From Metallumcola ferriviriculae (GTDB taxonomy: Bacteria; Bacillota; JADQBR01), in assembly GCF_035573695.1 (NCBI RefSeq), contig NZ_CP121694.1, positions 2,766,501 to 2,830,500 on the forward strand: DNA of 64,000 nucleotides. Reading direction: 5' to 3'. This document shows positions 34,202 through 42,776 of the stretch, in pieces (the stretch's first letter is position 1; the number at the start of each line of letters is the position of its first letter). The notes under the pieces are model-generated. The model did no database searches. It was not told the origin of the DNA and was given only the letters and a program-made list of their open reading frames with translations. The position numbers and the translations under genes are program-made.

Positions 34202-34217
34202 AGCAAGAAAAGTGCCA
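34202..34217 (-). promoter_or_regulatory. sigma-54 promoter of the glutaryl-CoA/glutaconyl-CoA operon
   Basis: Minus strand TGGCACTTTTCTTGCT: perfect -24 TGGCAC and -12 TTGC at the right spacing. The upstream gene encodes a sigma-54 activator on the same strand. Predicted start near 34191. Confidence 0.88.
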
Positions 34218-34247
34218 GCGGAAAAATCCGCTGGCTTTTTTTGAGAA
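34213..34247 (-). terminator. hairpin downstream of the sigma-54 activator gene, overlapping the -24 element
   Basis: GCCAGCGGA and TCCGCTGGC form a 9-bp stem with a short A/T loop. On the plus strand it is followed by seven T. On the minus strand its 3' arm forms the GGC of the -24 box. It may end leftward readthrough from the activator gene or rightward antisense transcripts. Confidence 0.6.
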
Positions 34248-34348
34248 ATAGTATATTTGTCAAGCTGTTAGGGCTATCAGTGAGCAGTAATGCATCAGTA
34301 GTCAATGTCATTCCTCATGCAAACTTTCAGTACATTTTCCTGGCTCAA

Positions 34349-34362
34349 TGCGATTTTGCATC
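34349..34362 (-). promoter_or_regulatory. candidate upstream activator site (gcd operon)
   Basis: TGCGATTTTGCATC, about 135 bases upstream of the sigma-54 promoter. It matches 13 of 14 positions with TGCAATTTTGCATC at 40635-40648, about 100 bases upstream of the next sigma-54 promoter. Distance and recurrence suit an enhancer-binding protein site. Confidence 0.5.
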
Positions 34363-34502
34363 GGCGCATCGCCCCCCCTCACCCCTGTAATTGATAAAAA
34401 ACCATCATAAGCCAAATTATCCTGTCCTAAAATGCCAATTTTTCAATCTCCTGATGGCAGGGACGCTTAGCACCATGTTTGTGACTTTTGATATTAGATT
34501 AT

Positions 34503-36620
34503 TTAAGAATTCACGTTAAGATCTATCCCAAATTCGTCTTTAATACGGTTTATCTTTCTTACAATGGTGGATTGATTTACACCCAGGGCTTGAGCCGCTT
34601 TGTAAGTGCTGCCGTATTCCTTTAAAGCCTGGCTCAGCAGCTGCTTTTCCAGTTCCAGCATCGCATCCTTCAGCGGCATTATACCGGAAAGATTCAGCCC
34701 GGGGCTGCCGTTTCGGCCCTTCACCTGCAGATGCTCCGGCAGTTCCTCGACAGTAATTGTCTGAAATCGGCTGGTGACCACCAGGCGTTCAATGATGTTT
34801 TCCAATTCACGAATATTTCCCGGCCAATCATAATGCCAAAAACAATCAGTGACTTCCGGCGAAAGCTGCCTTTCCAAACCGTATACCTCGCAGAAATGAT
34901 TCTTAAATTTCTTGACCAGCGGAACTATTTCTTCTTTACGTTCCCTCAGCGGCGGGATGTTGATGGGAATTACATTCAGCCGAAAGTATAAATCCTCCCG
35001 AAATTCACCCTTTTGTCTCATTTCTTCTAGATTTTGATTGGTGGCGGCGACAATACGCACATTTATCAGGCGCGGCTGCTGCCCGCCCACCCGGTAAATC
35101 TCACGGTCTTGGATGGCCCGCAATAACTTTACCTGCAGGGACAGGGGTAAATCGCCGATTTCATCCAGCAGCAGTGTCCCGTTATGAGCTAATTCAAATA
35201 AACCCAGCTTGCCATCACGGCTTGCACCGGTAAAGGCACCAGGCTCATAGCCAAACAACTCGGACTCCAACAGGTTTTCGGGTATGGCGCCGCAATTCAC
35301 CTTAATGAAGGGGCCCTGTTCGCGTTTGCTGTTAGCATGGATAACCTTGGCGACAATTTCCTTACCCACGCCGGATTCACCTAAAAGAAGCACTGTAGAA
35401 TCCACCTGGGCCACACGCAGCACCAGGTCCAGGACCTTTTTCATCTTAGCGGAATGCACCACTATACCCTTTTCTTCCATCAGTTGATTACGCAGTTCAT
35501 TAAGTTCCGAATGATAGCGGCGGGTGAGTTCCTCGCTTTGCTCTAATTGACTGCGCAGTTCATTTAACTCCGTCAAATCCCGCACATTGATGACAACCCG
35601 GGTAAGCTCTTCTTTTTTATCTAGCACCGGATTGCCGGTCAACAACAGCTGGCTGCCGGCACGTTCTACCACAGTGGACTGCCGTTTCTTGCTGGTAGTT
35701 ACCGCTGCCACAATAGTGGTAGATATATTATCTACTGCCTTATCCAACGGCTGGTCCAAGATATCTTTGGCATCAATACCCATGACTCGCTCAAATGCGC
35801 CGTTAACCCGATGAACCACACCTTCAGCATCGGCCACCAGAATACCGTCATAAGAAGCGTCAATAATGGTGCGCAATTCTTCGTTCAACTGCTTCACTGA
35901 ATTGAGTTCATTAGAAATAGCTTCTATTTCCGAAATATCCTGAAAAACACCCACAGCACCGATTATTTCTCCATTTGCGAAAATCGGTGTTCGGTGAGTC
36001 ATGTAGGTACGAATGTGATTGGCATATTCCACCGTAAATTTATGGGCCAACTGTACCTCTCCGGTTTCCAATATATCCAACAAGCCCTGGGGGATAATTA
36101 CCTGGGAAAGATGCCTGCCAAGGGCATCCTTCTTTTTCCGCCAGATAATTTCCTCCGCTGCCCGGTTATATACGGTTACTACCCCTTCTTTATTAATGCC
36201 AATAATGCCGTTATGGGCAAATTCCAGGACATTCTCGAGCTGATCGGCCCTTTTTTTAATACTTCTAAATAAACTGCCGCCGATTTGGTCCTTGGTGACT
36301 ATGCTCCAAGGCATGGCCTGACTATCCATTACTACCAGGTAATATGTCGGCAGCTCCCACAACGAATCCAAGGAGGCATCATCGGAAATACTTAAAAAGT
36401 CTTCGGACATAACCCCGGCCACCGGCGTATTGGCCAGCAGGCGGTTAGCGGCAGCTCCTCGCAGAACCTCTAAAGATACAACCCCGCGAATTTTCTGCTG
36501 CTCATCCAATACCGGCGCCATCGGAATCGCCGCTGCCTCCAACTTTTTCAAAGCACTTGCAACCACTGCATCTTCTTCTATTACCACACATCTCTTGTTA
36601 CAAATCTGACGCACCAACAT
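34503..36620 (-). CDS. sigma-54-dependent activator with CBS pair and two PAS domains
   Basis: 705 residues. Order: a CBS pair (about 1-115; VRQICNKRCVVIEEDAVVAS, IRGVVSLEVLRGAAANRLL), PAS (about 125-230; ENVLEFAHNGIIGINKEGVV), PAS (about 250-350; TIIDASYDGILVADAEGVVH), AAA+ (LLLGESGVGKEIVAKVIHAN, GAFTGAS sigma-54 contact loop, LLDEIGDLPLSLQVKLLRAI) and a Fis-type HTH (STYKAAQALGVNQSTIVRKI). It activates sigma-54 promoters, most likely the gcd operon immediately downstream. CBS domains may sense adenine nucleotides or CoA-type ligands. The ATG 36620 follows GAGGAGGAG. Confidence 0.95.
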   Translation of the reverse strand: MLVRQICNKRCVVIEEDAVVASALKKLEAAAIPMAPVLDEQQKIRGVVSLEVLRGAAANRLLANTPVAGVMSEDFLSISDDASLDSLWELPTYYLVVMDSQAMPWSIVTKDQIGGSLFRSIKKRADQLENVLEFAHNGIIGINKEGVVTVYNRAAEEIIWRKKKDALGRHLSQVIIPQGLLDILETGEVQLAHKFTVEYANHIRTYMTHRTPIFANGEIIGAVGVFQDISEIEAISNELNSVKQLNEELRTIIDASYDGILVADAEGVVHRVNGAFERVMGIDAKDILDQPLDKAVDNISTTIVAAVTTSKKRQSTVVERAGSQLLLTGNPVLDKKEELTRVVINVRDLTELNELRSQLEQSEELTRRYHSELNELRNQLMEEKGIVVHSAKMKKVLDLVLRVAQVDSTVLLLGESGVGKEIVAKVIHANSKREQGPFIKVNCGAIPENLLESELFGYEPGAFTGASRDGKLGLFELAHNGTLLLDEIGDLPLSLQVKLLRAIQDREIYRVGGQQPRLINVRIVAATNQNLEEMRQKGEFREDLYFRLNVIPINIPPLRERKEEIVPLVKKFKNHFCEVYGLERQLSPEVTDCFWHYDWPGNIRELENIIERLVVTSRFQTITVEELPEHLQVKGRNGSPGLNLSGIMPLKDAMLELEKQLLSQALKEYGSTYKAAQALGVNQSTIVRKINRIKDEFGIDLNVNS

Positions 36621-36762
36621 AGTACTCCTCCTCAAGAGACAAACCTATCCTTCCAAGTATTATTCTAGAAAACCGAGGTATTCCCTCTTAATTAGCGTTG
36701 GAAAAGAACGCCACGGCTAAAAAGCCTGCTCTATTACGTGGACAGTCCCCTCGGTTGTGGCC

Positions 36763-36900
36763 TCAGTCCGGCCCAGTGAACCAACCACCGACGATAATTG
36801 GTTTGCCGGTAATGACACCAAATTCATTATGTCCTTTAAGCTTAGCAAACTCGTCCATCATCCAGGCCATTACCTGAGGGTTTGTATATACATCCTGTGC
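36763..36900 (-). pseudogene. glutamate dehydrogenase fragment
   Basis: The stretch [20 protein letters not shown] then [17 protein letters not shown] (36784-36894) aligns without gaps to residues about 147-183 of the intact glutamate dehydrogenase at 56465-57760 ([20 protein letters not shown]...). Nothing on either side resembles the enzyme, so it is a ~110-bp relic. It differs from the intact gene at several positions (PQ for AQ, AKL for SKY, II for LI), so it is an old copy or a remnant of a second dehydrogenase. It sits just upstream of the sigma-54 activator. Confidence 0.85.
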
Positions 36901-37033
36901 GGCCGATAGGACTTCCTCAACCCGCTCAATACAAAAAATCACGACAACAATCGCGGCCGTGATATTTTTGCGCATCAATTTATATTCAAAATAACTTTAA
37001 GCTTTTTCATCAAAATGTTAACAGAAACAAATG

Positions 37034-38263
37034 CTAGATAATACCACTATTTTTTAAGTCAGCTATCTCTGCCGCTGACATTCCCAGCAGGTCACCGAAA
37101 ATTTCTTGATTGTGTTCGCCCAGCTGTGGTGCCGGCTGATCAAAGTCCGCCTGAGCACCGGAAAATTTCATCGGCATGCCCCAACTGGTATAACCATCTA
37201 CCGCTCCGGTCAGCGGGTGAATCAAATCTGTCAGGCTCCCCCGCTGACGCAATTCCTTATCTGCCAGTACTTGGGATAAGTCACGAACCGGTGCACAGGG
37301 GACGTCAAATTCCTGCAGTCTAGCCACTGCCTCAGCCGCTGACTGGGTGACAGACCACTGTTTTATGATTTCATCAACTTCGTCTGCCCGGTCCGTACGC
37401 GCCGCCTGCACCGCATAGCGTTCGTCACCGATTAAATCTTCCCGACCGATTGCTTTCAGTATCCGCTGCCAGTGGGTGTCATTACCGCTGGCAATCACTA
37501 TATAGCCATCACTGACAGCATAAGAATTAAACGGTGTCAGGCGCAGCAGGCGGTTACCCATGCGCAGATCGTTGCCCTGGGCAGCCCAAAAATCATGGGC
37601 TTCATCCATCAGCATAGCAATCATGGCATCCAGCATGGATACCTCTACCAGCTGGCCCTCTCCGGTAACACTGCGCTGCTGCAGGGCCGCCAAAATACCG
37701 ATGGTAGAAAATAACCCGCCGGCCAAGTCTCCCAAGGTAAGTCCGGCCTTAACCGGCGGAGAACCCGCTTCGCCGTTAATGTTCATGATACCACTCATGG
37801 CTTGAATGACAATATCAAAAGCGGGCAGTTTGGCATATTCACCGCTTAAGCCAAAACCAGATAAGGAACAGTAAATCAGCCGCTGATTGATCTCTTTAAG
37901 CACATCCCAGCCCAACTCCAGCCGATCCATCGTGCCGGGCCGGAAGTTTTCCATCACCACATCCGCCTCTTTAGCCAGACGTTTAAAAATCTCTTTACCT
38001 TCCGGTGTCTTTAGATTCAGCGTAACACTTTTCTTGTTACGGCCGCGCTTTAAAAAACCAAAAGAAAGGTCATCGTCGGACTGCCTGCTGCCCGCAGCCC
38101 CTTCCGGCCCGGCAAATGGCGGACTGATACGGCTGGGGTCTCCCCCTTTGGGATTTTCCACCTTGATTACCTCCGCGCCCAGACCGCCCAACAGCAGTGT
38201 GGCATAAGGCCCCGATAAAAACGTCGTCGCGTCCACTATCTTTATCCCTTGCAGCGGTTTCAT
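37034..38263 (-). CDS. family III CoA transferase (CaiB/BaiF)
   Basis: 409 residues. KPLQGIKIVDATTFLSGPYA, LLGGLGAEVIKVENPKGGDP, KRGRNKKSVTLNLKTPEGKE, VVMENFRPGTMDRLELGWDV (conserved Asp-type region follows) and FDIVIQAMSGIMNINGEAGS are class III features. It transfers CoA between an acyl-CoA and a free acid; the substrate is not evident, with glutarate, succinate or an aromatic acid being possible. GGAGG precedes the ATG. It follows an ADP-forming acyl-CoA synthetase on the same strand (about 90 bases) and is probably controlled by the same sigma-54 promoter. Confidence 0.92.
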   Translation of the reverse strand: MKPLQGIKIVDATTFLSGPYATLLLGGLGAEVIKVENPKGGDPSRISPPFAGPEGAAGSRQSDDDLSFGFLKRGRNKKSVTLNLKTPEGKEIFKRLAKEADVVMENFRPGTMDRLELGWDVLKEINQRLIYCSLSGFGLSGEYAKLPAFDIVIQAMSGIMNINGEAGSPPVKAGLTLGDLAGGLFSTIGILAALQQRSVTGEGQLVEVSMLDAMIAMLMDEAHDFWAAQGNDLRMGNRLLRLTPFNSYAVSDGYIVIASGNDTHWQRILKAIGREDLIGDERYAVQAARTDRADEVDEIIKQWSVTQSAAEAVARLQEFDVPCAPVRDLSQVLADKELRQRGSLTDLIHPLTGAVDGYTSWGMPMKFSGAQADFDQPAPQLGEHNQEIFGDLLGMSAAEIADLKNSGII

Positions 38264-38301
38264 TCTTTATCAAACCTCCAGTAAGTGTTACTTTAAGAGG
38301 A

Positions 38302-38341
38302 TGTTCGAAAAGTCACTCAAGAATAAGCGCCTTTTCGAACA
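38302..38341. repeat. 11-bp inverted repeat between the synthetase and CoA transferase genes
   Basis: TGTTCGAAAAG and CTTTTCGAACA, perfect, 18-base loop. No T run follows on either strand, so it is more likely a processing hairpin or a mobile-element relic than a terminator. Confidence 0.6.
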
Positions 38342-38354
38342 CGCACTTTAAAAG

Positions 38355-40481
38355 TTATTTTTTTATCACTAATGCGTCAGCAACCTTTACCCCTTTTCCT
38401 TGGGGGAGTACCAACAGCGGGTTAATATCCAGTTCCTTAATTTCATCTTTCATGGTTTCGGCCATACGACTTACCTTGACCAGCACATCTGCCAGCGCCT
38501 CTATATCTGCCGGCGCCTGGCCTCTGGCACCGGCCAGCACACCATAACCTTTAATTTCCTTGATCATATCCATGGCCTGGGCGTGGTTAAAGGGCGCCAC
38601 GCGCATGGATATATCCTTCAATACTTCTACAAAAATCCCACCCAAACCAAACACTACCACCGGCCCGAATTGGGGATCATTATTAATGCCCACGATAACT
38701 TCCGTACCTTTTTCCACCATTTCCTGCACCAAAGCACCGTTAATACGCGCATCGGGTGCATACTTCCGGGAATTCTCCATCACTTCATTGAAAGCCTGCA
38801 CCAATTCTTCATTACTATTAATAAAAAGCCTTAGCGCCCCGGCTTCAGTTTTATGCATAATATCCGGAGAATCCACCTTTACCGCCAGCGGAAAACCAAG
38901 CCGCCCGGCAATTTCCAGTGCCTCAGCTTCAGTCCTGGCCACCTGTTCCTGGGTTACCGGGATATCAAATTGAGCCAGCAGCTGTTTGCCTTGATGCTCG
39001 GTAAGGCGGTGGTCACACCGAGACAAAAATTCCCGGGCAGGCTCTGCCGACCTAGTCTTTGCTGACGCACTGACCCCTGCTTCGACTTCATCCCGCTGCT
39101 GCCAGCGACCGCGGAAATAGCCGTAATTCATCAACACACCTAATGCTTTTACACAGCGTACCGGAGATTTAAAATACGGCACTTCACCCTTTCGCAAAAT
39201 GGCAAAACAATTATCCATTAGACGGTCTCCGGCAGTCCAGCAAATGGCAATGGGCTTTTGGGCCCGCTGGGATATATCAGTAATGTCTCTGGCCAAACGC
39301 TCCCCGGCAGTACCGGCAATCATAGTGATTACCACTACCAAGCCATCGATATTATCGCTATCAAGCATAGCATCCAATACTTTCATAAACCCTTTGGGGT
39401 CGTTAATTACCTGGGCGGTGACGTCCACCGGGTTCATTGCAGAACCATAGTCCGGAATAACTGTACCGATTTTCGCTCGCGTAGCTTCATCAAGCTCCGG
39501 TACAGCCAATCCCATCGCCACTGCAGTATCCGCCGCCAAAATTCCCGCACCGCCGGAGGTGGTGACAATACCCAATCCCTTGCCTTCGGGTAGCGGAATA
39601 TTATTAAACAAACCGGCAATATCGATAATGTCCTCGATATCATCTACCCGGATAATGCCATTTTGCCTGAAGAATGCATCAAAGACATCATCAGAGCCGG
39701 TCAGTGACGCAGTATGTGAAGACGCCGCCTTTTGACCCACATCGGTTCGACCAACCTTTAAAGCCACAATGGGCTTACCCAGTTCTAATCCCCGCCGCGA
39801 CACCCTTTTGAAGGTGTCACCATCCTTGATGCCCTCCAGGTATGCCACCAACAGATTAGTGCTGTCATCCTCCATCATGTACTCCATCAATTCCAAAGAA
39901 TGCAGGTCCACCTCATTACCGGTACTGACTATATAGCTGAAACCCACGCCCAATTCCTGGGCCATATTGAAAATCGAATATCCAAGCGCTCCGCTTTGGG
40001 TGACAAAGCCGGTACTGCCCGGCACCAGAGGTTTATTTTCCAGCGACGCACTGAAGCCGGCAGTAATCTTATTGGGTAGATTGACCATACCCTGACAGTT
40101 TGGCCCCAGCACCCGCATACCGGTTTCTTTGGCCAATGCCGTAATCTCTTGCTGCAGCTTCTTTCCTTCTTCGCCCGCCTCAGCAAACCCGGAGCTAAAA
40201 ATTGCCGCATGCTTGACCCCTTTAGCATGACAATCTGTCAGCACCTGCAGCACCCGCTTATAATTAATGGCGATTAACGCCATGTCCACTTCACCGGGAA
40301 TTTCTGCAACACCGGGGTAACATTTGAAATTACCAATTTCCTGGTATTTGGGGTTAACCGGATATATTTTTCCTGCATATCCGTGTTCCAGCAGGTACTT
40401 TATGGGCTTCCCACTAATTGAGGTGAAGTCTTTTGAAGCACCTACTATTGCAATAGACCGAGGGTTAAAAAATTTATCCAA
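38355..40481 (-). CDS. ADP-forming acetyl/acyl-CoA synthetase (fused alpha-beta)
   Basis: 708 residues, two parts. The N-terminal CoA-binding/ligase domains read FFNPRSIAIVGASKDFTSIS, GYAGKIYPVNPKYQEIGNFK, MRVLGPNCQGMVNLPNKITA, GFVTQSGALGYSIFNMAQEL, and SHTASLTGSDDVFDAFFRQN with the phospho-His. The C-terminal ATP-grasp domain reads TEHQGKQLLAQFDIPVTQEQ, FPLAVKVDSPDIMHKTEAGA, GTEVIVGINNDPQFGPVVVF. It interconverts acyl-CoA + ADP + Pi with acid + ATP, often conserving energy in fermentation. The ATG at 40502 has no ribosome binding site and lies about 9 bases after the predicted transcription start. The TTG at 40481 is preceded by AAGGAAGGTG and is preferred. Confidence 0.92.
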   Translation of the reverse strand: MDKFFNPRSIAIVGASKDFTSISGKPIKYLLEHGYAGKIYPVNPKYQEIGNFKCYPGVAEIPGEVDMALIAINYKRVLQVLTDCHAKGVKHAAIFSSGFAEAGEEGKKLQQEITALAKETGMRVLGPNCQGMVNLPNKITAGFSASLENKPLVPGSTGFVTQSGALGYSIFNMAQELGVGFSYIVSTGNEVDLHSLELMEYMMEDDSTNLLVAYLEGIKDGDTFKRVSRRGLELGKPIVALKVGRTDVGQKAASSHTASLTGSDDVFDAFFRQNGIIRVDDIEDIIDIAGLFNNIPLPEGKGLGIVTTSGGAGILAADTAVAMGLAVPELDEATRAKIGTVIPDYGSAMNPVDVTAQVINDPKGFMKVLDAMLDSDNIDGLVVVITMIAGTAGERLARDITDISQRAQKPIAICWTAGDRLMDNCFAILRKGEVPYFKSPVRCVKALGVLMNYGYFRGRWQQRDEVEAGVSASAKTRSAEPAREFLSRCDHRLTEHQGKQLLAQFDIPVTQEQVARTEAEALEIAGRLGFPLAVKVDSPDIMHKTEAGALRLFINSNEELVQAFNEVMENSRKYAPDARINGALVQEMVEKGTEVIVGINNDPQFGPVVVFGLGGIFVEVLKDISMRVAPFNHAQAMDMIKEIKGYGVLAGARGQAPADIEALADVLVKVSRMAETMKDEIKELDINPLLVLPQGKGVKVADALVIKK

Positions 40482-40522
40482 ATCAATCACCTTCCTTAAC
40501 ATTTTTGCTTTGGATATATTAA

Positions 40523-40538
40523 TGCAACTATTGTGCCA
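40523..40538 (-). promoter_or_regulatory. sigma-54 promoter of the acyl-CoA synthetase-CoA transferase operon
   Basis: Minus strand TGGCACAATAGTTGCA: full match to the -24/-12 consensus. The predicted transcript begins near 40511, which supports the TTG start at 40481. Confidence 0.88.
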
Positions 40539-40634
40539 GCACCCTCAAGCCTCTTAAACCCCTTAGTTTGTGGGATAAAGCCGCCTGTTTCACTGCCTAT
40601 TACTGCGTCTACGCGTATTTGACAATATCTTCAC

Positions 40635-40648
40635 TGCAATTTTGCATC
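40635..40648 (-). promoter_or_regulatory. candidate upstream activator site (acyl-CoA synthetase operon)
   Basis: TGCAATTTTGCATC, one base different from the site at 34349-34362 and about 100 bases upstream of the sigma-54 promoter. Confidence 0.5.
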
Positions 40649-40724
40649 AATCAATGCTTTAATCATCACGGGCTGCTGTTGAAACCTCATTAGCTCTCTT
40701 TCATACTTCGCGAATTAGATGCAA

Positions 40725-40768
40725 AAAAAAGAAACTGCACGGGGGACAAATCCCGCACAGCTTCTAAG
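40725..40768 (-). terminator. terminator after the permease gene
   Basis: Minus strand CTGTGCGGG ... CCCGTGCAG forms a stem including two G-U pairs with a short loop and then TTTCTTTTTTTT. It lies about 60 bases beyond the permease stop. Confidence 0.75.
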
Positions 40769-40830
40769 GGAACTCCATCACTGCCATGGCCCGATGAGCT
40801 GCAGCATGGTTGGTTATATCTTAAAACTTA

Positions 40831-42234
40831 CTACATCATGAACACTACGGCAAAGATAGTGGTAACAAACAGTCCCGTCAGTACCGGTATCATATTCTTA
40901 CGGACCAATTCTAACACCGAAACACCGCAGATACCGGCAACTGCTACCAGAGAACTCCAGGCCACCAAGGTGCCGCCGCCAAACCAGATAGCACCCATCT
41001 GACCTAAGGAACCTAATGTAGCGGCTACGTTGGCATTGCCACCGGCCATAGCACCGGCCAAGGTACCAACTACCGGCAGGCCGGAGAAACCAGAGCCGTC
41101 AAGCCCGGTGATCGCACCAAGGATCAGCAAGCCAAATCCGGCAGCAAAGCCATTGGCGGGGATTACTCCTGCCACTATCTTACCTACATCAAATAAGAAA
41201 CCGGGTGCGCCGTCGCCAAGAATGGCGGGAGCACTTTCGGCACCACCCAGGAAGAAGAAACCGGCGATGGGAATGATAGGGCCCATTACCTTAAAGGCAA
41301 ATACCAAACCATCAGCAATATAGTCCGCCACAGTATCCAAACCTCTCGCACCGTGACTGAGCATGGCTGCAAAGGAAATAACCAAAATTGCTACACCACC
41401 CAGCAGTGCTGAGGAGTCGCCGCCTTTAATATCAAATGCGAACATTGATACTATCACTGCCAGCATGGAAATCCCTAGAACCCATATCAGAATTTTACCT
41501 TTGACGGGGTCAGCCTGCTCTTTACCTTGAGCCACTTCTTGGGCTGCCACTTCTTTGGTAGCGGCCATTTCCGCTTCATGAGCCTTCGGGTTAAATGATT
41601 TGATTTCTTTCCTATTCATAAACCACGCCATTGACAAAGCGATAACACCGGCGATAAGACTCAGCAGAGTAGCTTTGGAAGTCAACATTTCCACCGGCAC
41701 ACCTGCTGCACCGGCAGTGATACCAGGTGCTGCCTGGATTAACGTATCAGCTGCCAGCGTCATACCCTGACCGGCTAAGGCTAAAGCAATAGCGGCCATC
41801 ATTGGCGGCAGACCAGCGGCAACTGCCGCAGGAATTAGCAACGCGCCCAGCAGCGGTGCTGCCGGAGTGGGCCAGAAGAATAAAGAAATAATAACAGTAG
41901 CAACAATAATCACTAGATAACTTACCAAAGGAGTGGACATTAGGCCTTTCATGGGCTTAATCATCATTTCGTCTGCGCCCTCAGCACTAATGGCCTTCAG
42001 CAGGCCAACCATCAAACCAATAATCAAAAAGATACTAAATAATTCCTTTGCAGCGACCAAACTGGCATTAAATACTACCTGAACGCCGCCAACCATACTG
42101 CCCAAATAATAGGAACCAATTAAAAAAGTAAACAGTACACAGGGAATAACAACATTACGTCTAAAAAGCATTGTTAAAACTACTACCAGCACACCAATTA
42201 TATACAGCCAGTGAGCCATTGTCATTGTTACCAT
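40831..42234 (-). CDS. ion-transporter-superfamily permease
   Basis: 467 residues with about 11-12 hydrophobic helices. The two halves each carry a Gly/Pro-rich re-entrant type segment (FFWPTPAAPLLGALLIPAAV and GAITGLDGSGFSGLPVVGTL) and are joined by a charged cytoplasmic loop of about 35 residues (HEAEMAATKEVAAQEVAQGK). The layout resembles GntP/DcuC/CitMHS-type carriers of organic anions. Its sigma-54 promoter and position next to acyl-CoA genes suggest uptake of a dicarboxylate or short-chain or hydroxy acid. AGGAGG precedes the ATG by 10 bases. Substrate not determinable. Confidence 0.8.
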   Translation of the reverse strand: MVTMTMAHWLYIIGVLVVVLTMLFRRNVVIPCVLFTFLIGSYYLGSMVGGVQVVFNASLVAAKELFSIFLIIGLMVGLLKAISAEGADEMMIKPMKGLMSTPLVSYLVIIVATVIISLFFWPTPAAPLLGALLIPAAVAAGLPPMMAAIALALAGQGMTLAADTLIQAAPGITAGAAGVPVEMLTSKATLLSLIAGVIALSMAWFMNRKEIKSFNPKAHEAEMAATKEVAAQEVAQGKEQADPVKGKILIWVLGISMLAVIVSMFAFDIKGGDSSALLGGVAILVISFAAMLSHGARGLDTVADYIADGLVFAFKVMGPIIPIAGFFFLGGAESAPAILGDGAPGFLFDVGKIVAGVIPANGFAAGFGLLILGAITGLDGSGFSGLPVVGTLAGAMAGGNANVAATLGSLGQMGAIWFGGGTLVAWSSLVAVAGICGVSVLELVRKNMIPVLTGLFVTTIFAVVFMM

Positions 42235-42523
42235 TGGTTCAGCACCTCCTAGTTTAATCGGGAAAGATTAACTACTTTACCAGCACGACATGATGTCAAG
42301 ACTTTTCTGCTTAGCCGGTTATGCACCCCCGTCCAATACTGAGATTTGATGCTGCAAAATTTAAAAAATTCTTAATTGCAAGGTAGTAATTTTCTTCACA
42401 ATCCTATTACCAATCCCATTAAATGATTTTACGAAATCTTTAGAGAATTGGGGTTCCTTATTAAAACCAAACGTCCCCGCGCCACTCTATAACTATGATA
42501 AAGGGTCGGCATCGATTATGAAA

Positions 42524-42539
42524 TGCAAAATATTTGCCA
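42524..42539 (-). promoter_or_regulatory. sigma-54 promoter of the permease gene
   Basis: Minus strand TGGCAAATATTTTGCA: -24 TGGCA and -12 TTGCA at correct spacing. The leader to the start codon would be about 275 bases, longer than at the other operons, so confidence is lower. Confidence 0.6.
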
Positions 42540-42695
42540 ATTGAGGCAATTGACAGGTAATATAATTTTTCACAAGCTGATTATACTACCCCGTTGAGCA
42601 CTGTCTTTTCGGGCATTTAGACTTATATTCGCTGAAGAAAGGTAAATTCCTGTTCCGCTATGTAGAAATTTGTCGAAATTTTTGGTATTTTGTAG

Positions 42696-42736
42696 AATAA
42701 TTGAAATGGTGCCAGGCACCTTTTTGTCAAGTTATT
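42696..42736 (+). repeat. REP-like palindrome, deletion form (41 bp)
   Basis: Matches the 45-bp family with the core GGTGCCAGGCACC and an intact right arm. The left arm reads AATAATTGAAATGG, lacking one C and a CAA, which weakens the stem. Confidence 0.85.
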
Positions 42737-42748
42737 ATCGAGTAGCTA

Positions 42749-42776
42749 GAAGCCGGGAATAATTTCCCGGCTTCTT
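42749..42776. terminator. strong hairpin in the intergenic region
   Basis: GAAGCCGGGAA and TTCCCGGCTTC form an 11-bp perfect stem with a 4-base loop followed by TTTG on the plus strand. No gene ends here now; probably a leftover terminator. Confidence 0.65.

Noticed and set aside
34124-34390. 88-codon plus-strand frame antisense to the gcd leader
   Set aside because: Covers the sigma-54 promoter and hairpin; no start signals.
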